From the NCBI GenBank assembly GCA_016793685.1, contig JAEULX010000251.1:1-10381 (forward strand): a stretch of 10,381 nt of DNA. The letters run 5' to 3'. The notes under the pieces were generated by a model, which did no database searches, was not told the DNA's origin, and saw nothing but the letters and a program-made list of their open reading frames with translations. Below are positions 1 to 4,514 of this stretch, piece by piece. This stretch comes from Bradyrhizobiaceae bacterium (GTDB taxonomy: Bacteria > Pseudomonadota > Alphaproteobacteria > Rhizobiales > Xanthobacteraceae). The translations under genes and the position numbers were made by a program. The stretch's first letter is position 1. Each line of letters starts with the position of its first letter.

Positions 1-402
1 GGGCAGCGACTTGTCGCAGCCGGCGAGTCCGACCAGCGCATCGTAGGCATGGCCGCGCATGGTGAGTTCGACGGAATCCGCGATCACCTCGCGCGAAGGC
101 AGCGACGACTTCATGCCCTCGTGTCCCATCGCGATCCCGTCAGTGACCGTGATGGTGCAGAATTCGCGCGGCGTGCCGCCCGCGGCTGCGACGCCTTTCT
201 TGACCGCCTGCGCCTGCCGCATCAGCGCGATGTTGCAGGGCGCCGCCTCGTTCCAGCAGCTGGCGACGCCGACGAAAGGCTGATGGATTTGTCTCGGGGT
301 AAGACCCATCGCGTAGTAGTAGGAGCGATGGGGAGCACGCTCAGGGCCTTCCGTCACATGACGGCTCGGCAGCTTCCGCTTTAGGCCGGTCTTCGCGTCC
401 AT
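1..402 (-). CDS. ilvD: Dihydroxy-acid dehydratase, N-terminal part (cut by window edge)
   Basis: IlvD dehydrates 2,3-dihydroxy-isovalerate and 2,3-dihydroxy-3-methylvalerate to the 2-keto acids that precede valine, leucine and isoleucine; it is a cytoplasmic iron-sulfur enzyme. The visible 134 codons run from ATG at 402 to the window edge without a stop. Recognisable family blocks are GVASCWNEAAPCN (residues 44-57), TVTDGIAMGHEGM (85-97), SLPSREVIADSVE (100-112) and LAGCDKSLP (126-134). Cys56 and Cys129 match cluster ligands of the family, and Asp88 and Asp130-Lys131 match the Mg-binding region; Cys49 is an additional cysteine. The start fits the Bradyrhizobium-type N-terminus I recall (MDAKT..K.KLPSRHVTEGP). 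A GGGA lies eight bases ahead of the ATG. The remaining three quarters of the protein, including the third cluster cysteine, lie outside the window, so intactness cannot be judged. Confidence 0.93.
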   Translation of the reverse strand, partial: MDAKTGLKRKLPSRHVTEGPERAPHRSYYYAMGLTPRQIHQPFVGVASCWNEAAPCNIALMRQAQAVKKGVAAAGGTPREFCTITVTDGIAMGHEGMKSSLPSREVIADSVELTMRGHAYDALVGLAGCDKSLP

Positions 403-457
403 TAAATTAGTCCCACCCCCAACTACAGAACACCGCCCACCAGAGCTTTGTTCCTGC

Positions 458-483
458 CACCCCTCGGAAATCGTCGAGGCGTG
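458..483 (-). promoter_or_regulatory. Possible stem-loop in the ilvD leader
   Basis: CCTCG (462-466) pairs with CGAGG (475-479) around an eight-base loop. The stem is extended by CAC/GTG after one mismatch. It sits 56-81 bases ahead of the ilvD start on the strand read by ilvD. I looked for a leader peptide rich in Ile, Val or Leu codons on that strand between 403 and 621 and saw none, so attenuation is not supported. In DNA this GC-rich the stem may be chance. Confidence 0.2.
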
Positions 484-621
484 TGGCGGAAAATTGGCGC
501 GATCGGCCCCGGCATAGTCCGAGGGGGCGAGTTTGTCGGCCTGTTGCGGCAAAAGCACAGAATGTGGCGGCAGCGCCGCGCTCGCGTCGCGCCGCCGCCG
601 TGATCGGGTCCCGCTTTCGCC

Positions 622-1842
622 CTAGCGCTTACGCCGGAGGAAATTCGCGCAGGCGATTCCGACGAGCACCACGGTCAGCGCGGCCACCGCGTTCGTCGGG
701 GCGATTCCGATGGTGGCGAATCCGTAGCGATAGAAGATCGGTCCGATCGCCTGGCCGAGAAAGAAGAAGGCCGAGTGCAGCGACATCGCGAGACCGCGCG
801 CATGCGGCGCGAGCTCGGTCGCGTACACCTGGATCACCCCGTGCAGCGAGTAGAACCCTAGTCCCAGCGCCAGGAAGGCCAGAAACTCGACCGGCCACGG
901 CATTCCCGTCGCGATGACGAGCAGGGCCGCCGCGAGCACGGCGCCGCCGCCCAGCATCAGGCGCTGCTCCCCGAACCGGCCGAGCAGCCTCCCGACCGCC
1001 AGCGAGTAGATGATTCCGCCGATGCCGAATCCGGCGATGACCACGCCGGCGATGATCGCCCGCGCCTCGCCGCGCGCGACCAGAAGCGCTGCGACGTAGG
1101 GAAACAAGCCAAAGATGGCGATTCCCTCGAGCAGGACCGCCGGGAAGCAGATCCTGGCGAGCGGATTGCGGAGAATGGTCAGAAATCCGGTCCCGACCGC
1201 CGCCGGGTCGAAGCGCCGCCGTTCCTCGGCCATGCCGCGGAAGCCGATCAGCACGGCGACGAAGGCGACCAGCGCGATCAGCGTCACGAGGGCGAACACG
1301 CCGCGCCATCCGATCACGTCGCCGACCAGCCCGGCGAAAGGAGAGCCGAGCAGATTGCCGAACATGGCGGCGGCAAGCATCCGGCCGATCGCAACCTGCC
1401 GCCGTGCGACCGGCACAAGATCGCCGGCGAGCGCCAGCGCGATCGGAAAAATGCCGCCGGCGACCGCGCCGGCGAGAATGCGTGAGGCGAGCAATACCCC
1501 GAAGTTCGGCGCGATGGCGCCGACAGCGCCCGCCAGCGCGCTGATCCCGATCGCGATGTTCATCAGCCGCGCCTTGCCGAGCGTGTCGGCAAGCGCCCCG
1601 AGGACCGGCTGCACCAGCGCATAGGGAAGCGCGAAGGCGCTCGACAGCAGGGCGACCGTGCCGGTGTCCAGATCGAGATCGACGGCGATCTGCGGGATGA
1701 CCGGATCGACCGCCCGGAGGAACAGGCTGCTCGAGAAGATCGCCAAGGCGGCGGTGTTCAAGACCCGCGCCGCTCCCGGCGGTTCGCGCGCCTGCCGCAG
1801 CGTAGCCTCCGCGTTTGGCCCGGGCGGAGGCAATTCGTTCAT
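622..1842 (-). CDS. Major facilitator superfamily (MFS) transporter
   Basis: A 406-residue integral inner-membrane protein with the hydrophobic pattern of a 12-helix MFS carrier. The MFS motif A between helices 2 and 3 is visible as GALADTLGKARL (residues 82-93), and a weaker copy, AVGRLLGRFGEQRLM (about 283-297), occupies the same place in the second half. The central cytoplasmic loop is about 202-220, with GMAEERRRF. The substrate cannot be read from the sequence; the general look is that of AraJ/YdhP-like drug or sugar efflux carriers. The ATG at 1842 overlaps the kdsA stop codon in the four bases ATGA (1839-1842), so the gene is probably translated by coupling to kdsA. The same frame stays open far upstream through kdsA, but that part has no transporter character. 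As I remember them, related genomes often have eno near kdsA, so a transporter here may be lineage-specific. Confidence 0.88.
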   Translation of the reverse strand: MNELPPPGPNAEATLRQAREPPGAARVLNTAALAIFSSSLFLRAVDPVIPQIAVDLDLDTGTVALLSSAFALPYALVQPVLGALADTLGKARLMNIAIGISALAGAVGAIAPNFGVLLASRILAGAVAGGIFPIALALAGDLVPVARRQVAIGRMLAAAMFGNLLGSPFAGLVGDVIGWRGVFALVTLIALVAFVAVLIGFRGMAEERRRFDPAAVGTGFLTILRNPLARICFPAVLLEGIAIFGLFPYVAALLVARGEARAIIAGVVIAGFGIGGIIYSLAVGRLLGRFGEQRLMLGGGAVLAAALLVIATGMPWPVEFLAFLALGLGFYSLHGVIQVYATELAPHARGLAMSLHSAFFFLGQAIGPIFYRYGFATIGIAPTNAVAALTVVLVGIACANFLRRKR

Positions 1843-2690
1843 GACTTGGCCAGCCGATCGAAAGCGACAAGCGTTCGCAAGAGCCCCGCCAAGTCTTTCA
1901 GCGGCACCATGTTGGGACCGTCGGACGGCGCGTGGTCGGGATCCTGGTGGGTTTCGATGAAAATGCCCGCAACGCCGACCGCGACGGCGGCGCGGGCGAG
2001 GACCGGCACGAACTCCCGCTCGCCGCCCGACGAACTCCCCTGCCCGCCCGGCTGCTGCACCGAATGCGTAGCGTCGAAGATGACCGGGGCGCCGGTCGTT
2101 CGCGCAAGGATCGGGAGCGCCCGCATGTCGGAAATCAGCGTGTTGTAGCCGAACGACACGCCGCGTTCGGTGACCAGCACCCTTGCGTTTCCTGCGCCGG
2201 TGATCTTGGCGACGACATTGGCCATGTCGCCGGGGGCGAGGAACTGACCCTTCTTGACATTCACCACACGTCCGGTTTCGGCCGCCGCAATCAGAAGATC
2301 GGTTTGCCGACAAAGAAAAGCGGGGATTTGCAGCACGTCGACGACCTCGGCAACGCGGGCGCATTGCCAAGCCTCGTGCACGTCGGTGAGCACAGGAAGA
2401 CCGAGCTTCTCTTTGATCTCGGCGAAGATCGGCAGCGACCGGTCGAGCCCCAGCCCTCGCGGGTTTCCGGCGCTTGTCCGGTTCGCTTTGTCGAAGGACG
2501 TCTTGTAGACGAGCCCAATGCCGATCCCCGCCGCGATCTCCTTGAGAGCGGAAGCCGTTTCGAGGGCGTGCGCGCGGCTTTCGAGCTGGCACGGCCCCGC
2601 GATCAGCGCCAACGGCAGCGCATTGCCGAAACGCACGGAGCCGACGGCGACGACAGCATCAGGACGGGAGACAGCGTTTTTTTGCGACAT
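1839..2690 (-). CDS. kdsA: 2-dehydro-3-deoxyphosphooctonate aldolase (Kdo-8-phosphate synthase), metal-dependent type
   Basis: KdsA condenses phosphoenolpyruvate with D-arabinose 5-phosphate to Kdo-8-phosphate, the precursor of the Kdo sugar joining lipid A to the LPS core; it is cytoplasmic. The 283 residues match the family length. Signatures are AGPCQLES (31-38), KTSFDKANRTS (63-73), LTDVHE (101-106), PAFLCRQTDL (123-132), NVKKGQF (144-150), DATHS (206-210) and FIETHQDPDHAPSDGP (244-259). Cys34, His209, Glu246 and Asp257 stand at the spacing of the four metal ligands of Aquifex KdsA (C11, H185, E222, D233). The E. coli enzyme has Asn in place of the Cys and needs no metal, so this one should be metal-dependent. 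I chose ATG 2690 (MSQKNAV) on family length; a TTG at 2717 would add nine residues. Neither start has a clear Shine-Dalgarno sequence. The gene overlaps the MFS gene by four bases. Confidence 0.96.
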   Translation of the reverse strand: MSQKNAVSRPDAVVAVGSVRFGNALPLALIAGPCQLESRAHALETASALKEIAAGIGIGLVYKTSFDKANRTSAGNPRGLGLDRSLPIFAEIKEKLGLPVLTDVHEAWQCARVAEVVDVLQIPAFLCRQTDLLIAAAETGRVVNVKKGQFLAPGDMANVVAKITGAGNARVLVTERGVSFGYNTLISDMRALPILARTTGAPVIFDATHSVQQPGGQGSSSGGEREFVPVLARAAVAVGVAGIFIETHQDPDHAPSDGPNMVPLKDLAGLLRTLVAFDRLAKS

Positions 2691-2790
2691 GAAAAGATCG
2701 ATTGTCGGCGAGAGCAATCACAACGGCTGACAGGACGCAACCCGCCGAAACAAATAAATCAGCGGTGTGACGCGCTGTTTTTCATTGCAC

Positions 2791-2808
2791 ATTTGTTTTC
2801 GAACAAAT
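2791..2808. promoter_or_regulatory. Perfect inverted repeat ahead of kdsA (possible operator)
   Basis: ATTTGTT (2791-2797), spacer TTCG, AACAAAT (2802-2808) form a perfect 7+7 inverted repeat in an AT-rich patch about 100-120 bases ahead of the kdsA start. The dyad could be bound by a dimeric repressor or activator, or be a small hairpin in the leader RNA. It does not match the alphaproteobacterial LexA site (GTTC-N7-GTTC). No regulator is identified. Confidence 0.35.
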
Positions 2809-2840
2809 CTGCAGACCGAGGTGAGGAACGACCGAATCAA

Positions 2841-2869
2841 AAGAGCCCCGACATCCTGTCGGGGCTCTT
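2841..2869 (-). terminator. Strong intrinsic terminator behind the 3022-3333 gene
   Basis: AAGAGCCCCGACA (2841-2853) pairs perfectly with TGTCGGGGCTCTT (2857-2869), a 13-base-pair stem with a minimal loop. Read on the minus strand the stem runs into CTCTTTTGATT, a short U-tract, so it terminates leftward transcription coming from the small exported-protein gene and insulates kdsA. Confidence 0.8.
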
Positions 2870-2927
2870 CGAAAATCGCTTCGTTCCCAGAGCAAAGTCC
2901 GTTCGAATTGATCGGAATTCGCTTTCC

Positions 2928-2979
2928 CCGGCGAACCGGTTCCCACCCCCGGATCAGGTCCGGGGGCATGCTTCGCCGG
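2928..2979. repeat. Nested palindromic element, likely interspersed repeat
   Basis: Two inverted repeats sit one inside the other: CCGGCGAA (2928-2935) with TTCGCCGG (2972-2979) outside, and CCCCCGGA (2946-2953) with TCCGGGGG (2959-2966) inside. The flanks TTTCC and GGAAAA extend the outer arm. The form (short, extragenic, double palindrome rich in CCGG) resembles the intergenic palindromic repeats scattered through Bradyrhizobium and relatives. I cannot show other copies because this window holds only one. Confidence 0.55.
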
Positions 2980-2982
2980 AAA

Positions 2983-2997
2983 AGGCACTAAGTGCCT
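2983..2997 (-). terminator. Weak hairpin with T-run just behind the 3022-3333 gene
   Basis: AGGCACT and AGTGCCT (2983-2989, 2991-2997) form an almost perfect palindrome. On the minus strand it is followed by TTTTCC and lies about 25 bases behind the stop of the small gene. The stem is only about five base pairs once a loop is allowed, so it would be a weak first terminator backed up by the one at 2841-2869. Confidence 0.35.
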
Positions 2998-3021
2998 CGT
3001 TCCAAAGCAGCGCTAATGCGA

Positions 3022-3333
3022 TCAGCGGCCGTAGGCGACGACCGGCGGAGCGCCCCAGCGCCACGCATAGACCACAGGGCGGTACGTCGGAGCGTAATAG
3101 GAATACTGAACCGGCCGCGCCGACCACTCGTACACGTAAGTGGTGACCGGCTTCTTCACGAGGACCGGTTGGGCATAGGTGGCGGTAGCGGTCGTGACGC
3201 CGGGGGCCCAGCCGTAACTGTAGTAGGTGCAACCCCAACCCCAACACGCGGCCGATGCCGCAGTCGGCGCCAGAGCGGCGCCACCGGCGACAATCGCTCC
3301 CACAGCAAAGGCGGCGGCGAACTTTTTGACCAT
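3022..3333 (-). CDS. Small exported Tyr/Pro/Val-rich protein of unknown function
   Basis: The protein has 103 residues. The N-terminus MVKKFAAAFAVGAIVAG is a clear Sec signal (KK, then a hydrophobic core), with cleavage expected after ASA at residue 28. The mature part is about 75 residues, rich in Tyr, Trp, Val and Pro. It starts with ACWGWGCTYYSYGW, where Cys30 and Cys35 could form a disulfide, and ends in VVAYGR. The serine at -3 of Cys30 makes a lipobox unlikely. An upstream in-frame ATG (3393) would put 20 unrelated residues before the signal, so I chose 3333, which has AGGGAG seven bases ahead. The next gene (3692-3967) has a similar signal and a similar C-terminus (ILAYGW), so the two are probably diverged paralogues. 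Sulfur globule or cell-surface proteins have comparable composition; no function is assigned. Confidence 0.75.
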   Translation of the reverse strand: MVKKFAAAFAVGAIVAGGAALAPTAASAACWGWGCTYYSYGWAPGVTTATATYAQPVLVKKPVTTYVYEWSARPVQYSYYAPTYRPVVYAWRWGAPPVVAYGR

Positions 3334-3340
3334 CGGATCT

Positions 3341-3346
3341 CTCCCT
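3341..3346 (-). promoter_or_regulatory. Ribosome binding site of the 3022-3333 gene
   Basis: On the minus strand AGGGAG lies seven bases ahead of ATG 3333. It decides the start in favour of the signal-peptide form over the upstream ATG at 3393. Confidence 0.7.
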
Positions 3347-3613
3347 GTTTCGAGGTAATCGCGACTTACCTCCGTCGCGCAGTATGCGCGCACCGCCCTT
3401 GTAGTAAACCATAGCTAACGCGCTTGTGACCGCGCGGCGCAGGGGCGTTTTATTAACCTTAAGAGAAGGATAGTATCGAATAGTTGTAAGTTAGATCGCG
3501 ACAGCCCCGGCGCGTCGCGCGCCAAAAACGATCCCGGCGGCAGCGCGCCGCTAAAACAATTCGCGAGATTTTGATCGATATTCAGACGTGCGCAAACCGC
3601 ATCGTCGGACCCC

Positions 3614-3648
3614 TGCTCGAAGCCCCGGCCGAGGCCGGGGCTTCAGCA
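3614..3648 (-). terminator. Long GC-rich stem-loop behind the 3692-3967 gene
   Basis: GAAGCCCCGGCC (3619-3630) pairs with GGCCGGGGCTTC (3633-3644). TGCT/AGCA (3614-3617, 3645-3648) extend it past a single bulged C, giving about 16 pairs. It lies 44 bases past the stop on the minus strand. There is no U-tract on either side, so it may act as an RNA-stabilising 3' end or a U-less terminator. Confidence 0.55.
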
Positions 3649-3691
3649 ACAATCGGCAAGCAAAGCCGTTGCCGGTCAGGGCGCAGTGCGA

Positions 3692-3967
3692 TCACCAGCC
3701 GTAAGCGAGAATGCGGGGACGGCCGTAATACGCATAGTATGGCCGCCGCCAGCCCCAGCCGTAGGCATAGTAAGGCCGCCGCCAACCGCCGTAATAGGCA
3801 TAATAGGGCCGTCGCCAGCCCCAGCCGTAGGCGTAGTAAGGCCGATAACCCCAGCCGACATAATAGGGCCGCCGCCAGCCCCAGGCGGATGCTTCGGTGG
3901 GCGTGAGCGCGATGCCGGTCGCCAAGGTCGCGCCGGCGACGAGCGCAATTGCGATGTTCCGGACCAT
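3692..3967 (-). CDS. Small exported Trp/Arg/Tyr repeat protein of unknown function
   Basis: The protein has 91 residues. Residues 1-28 are a Sec signal ending in TPTEASA. The mature 63 residues are almost wholly made of five copies of a [W/Y]-(R)RPYY unit, at 31-36, 41-45, 51-56, 62-67 and 73-78, separated by short Tyr/Gly/Trp linkers, ending in RILAYGW. The mature part has no Cys, Asp or Glu, so it is strongly basic and aromatic. ATG 3967 is chosen because GGGAGGA lies six bases ahead and it yields a clean signal peptide; the longer frame up to 4234 adds 89 residues without character. The composition recalls sulfur globule proteins and Gly/Tyr-rich surface or anionic-polymer-binding proteins. 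It could also be a substrate for peptide modification, but no modifying enzyme is in the window. It looks paralogous to the 3022-3333 gene. Confidence 0.75.
   Translation of the reverse strand: MVRNIAIALVAGATLATGIALTPTEASAWGWRRPYYVGWGYRPYYAYGWGWRRPYYAYYGGWRRPYYAYGWGWRRPYYAYYGRPRILAYGW
3725..3844. repeat. 66-base tandem duplication inside the exported repeat-protein gene
   Basis: Bases 3725-3778 and 3791-3844 agree at 49 of 54 positions with a period of 66, encoding the repeated WGWRRPYYAYYG/WRRPYYAYG segment. A shorter third match (about 3859-3884 against 3799-3824) has a period of 60. The high DNA identity points to recent expansion or contraction by recombination or slippage. Confidence 0.75.
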
Positions 3968-4271
3968 GCTAAGTCCTCCCTTTCTGACGCGACCCGATAC
4001 CTTGCGGGCCGCCGTAAGCACATCTGGCGCGGAGGCAGCGGCGCTTCGATGGCGGACGGCGCCGCTAACACGCATTTGATCTGCGATTAATGCTTGTTCA
4101 TCAGATACTTGCAGTATAGCGCCGGAGCCGCGAACTTTTGCGGGTCGGACCCGCGCCCGGCTATCTATAGGCGCGTCGCATGAGCGCCTTTGCAGGTCGC
4201 ATGCCCAGCGTCCACGGCGTCGATGCCTGCTCATCGGATTGCAATGACGACGCCGGGGGCGCCGGCGCGCG
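3968..4271. other. 304-base gap between the 79-residue gene and the exported repeat protein
   Basis: No gene is supported. Next to the 79-residue gene there is a GC hairpin, CGCCGG (4251-4256) with CCGGCG (4262-4267), which could end the pyrG transcript but has no U-tract. A 7+7 palindrome GCGGGTC-G-GACCCGC lies at 4140-4154. On the minus strand a TATACT (4113-4118 read backwards) is the best -10-like sequence for the exported repeat-protein gene, without a good -35 partner. The last 20 bases hold its ribosome binding site. Confidence 0.45.
3974..3980 (-). promoter_or_regulatory. Ribosome binding site of the 3692-3967 gene
   Basis: On the minus strand GGGAGGA lies six bases ahead of ATG 3967, the best Shine-Dalgarno sequence in the window. 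It fixes the start and suggests strong translation. Confidence 0.75.
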
Positions 4272-4511
4272 TCACCAAATCCGCAGCGCGTACAACAGGT
4301 GCGTCACCGCGCTCGGGCGCGTGTTCGTCTTGAACAGGCAGTCGTCGCGTTGGGCGCGCGCCTGCGCGTCGGTCGCGTAATTTGCCGAAGCGACGTCGCA
4401 CAGCCCCTGGGAGTTGGCGTAGTGGTAATTCTCGAGCTGAATGATCGTGCCTGCGAACGTCCATAGAAGGATGGCCAGGAGGGCGGCCAATAATCCGAGT
4501 GCGCGCGCCAT
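4272..4511 (-). CDS. 79-residue membrane-anchored protein of unknown function, behind pyrG
   Basis: I do not recognise a family. Residues 3-23 form one hydrophobic helix after MAR, so it is a signal anchor or uncleaved signal. The remaining about 55 residues should face the periplasm and carry two cysteines, Cys38 and Cys58, that could form a disulfide there. The protein ends in a hydrophobic, aromatic LLYALRIW. The ATG at 4511 lies only three bases behind the pyrG stop (4515-4517), so it is almost certainly in the pyrG transcript and translated by reinitiation. Codon use is like its neighbours. A real gene is supported by the tight spacing and the coherent topology, but a chance open frame in GC-rich DNA is not excluded. 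Confidence 0.65.
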   Translation of the reverse strand: MARALGLLAALLAILLWTFAGTIIQLENYHYANSQGLCDVASANYATDAQARAQRDDCLFKTNTRPSAVTHLLYALRIW

Positions 4512-4514
4512 GAA

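Larger units (their letters stand above)
2691..3021. other. 331-base gap between kdsA and the first small exported-protein gene
   Basis: No credible gene is seen here; the short open frames have no ribosome binding sites and cross palindromes. Read on the minus strand the region holds, in order, a small hairpin with a T-run right after the upstream small gene, a nested palindromic element, a strong terminator, then an AT-richer 110-130 base leader of kdsA with an inverted repeat. The kdsA promoter is expected between about 2700 and 2835, but I cannot assign -35 and -10 boxes. Confidence 0.6.
3334..3691. other. 358-base gap between the two small exported-protein genes
   Basis: No gene is supported here. 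The gap contains the ribosome binding site of the left gene, a notably AT-rich stretch (about 3449-3496, including TTAACCTTAA at 3453-3462) that is the best place for its promoter, a perfect hairpin GGCGCG-TCG-CGCGCC (3509-3523) of unknown meaning, and the strong stem-loop 3614-3648 behind the right gene. I could not assign convincing -35/-10 boxes. The gap and terminator suggest the two small genes are transcribed separately. Confidence 0.5.

Noticed and set aside
403..621. Leader peptide or attenuator for ilvD
   Set aside because: No short frame rich in Ile, Val or Leu codons is seen on the minus strand here; only a modest hairpin remains.
622..2592. A 656-residue minus-strand open frame joining the MFS transporter to upstream sequence, as if a fusion protein
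   Set aside because: The upstream half lies over kdsA in another frame and reads as Arg/Pro-rich nonsense; the transporter has its own ATG overlapping the kdsA stop.
2718..2969. Short minus-strand frame (83 residues) ahead of kdsA
   Set aside because: It begins within the nested palindrome and crosses the 2841-2869 terminator; no ribosome site or recognisable protein features.
1932..3146. A 404-residue plus-strand frame across kdsA and the gap behind it
   Set aside because: It is antisense to kdsA, runs through a terminator and palindromes, and its composition is that of noncoding translation.
3453..3462. TTAACCTTAA as a CtrA binding site
   Set aside because: The CtrA site is TTAA-N7-TTAA; here the spacing is two bases, so only a half-site-like match remains.
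3692..3850. Repeats considered as a CRISPR array
   Set aside because: The repeats are contiguous, in frame and encode a regular protein motif; there are no spacers of uniform length.
4140..4154. GCGGGTC-G-GACCCGC palindrome as a terminator
   Set aside because: The T-run lies on the wrong side for either strand, and only one base separates the arms.
3968..4234. N-terminal extension (89 residues) of the exported repeat protein
   Set aside because: It would bury a good signal peptide inside the protein, and an excellent ribosome site sits right before ATG 3967.
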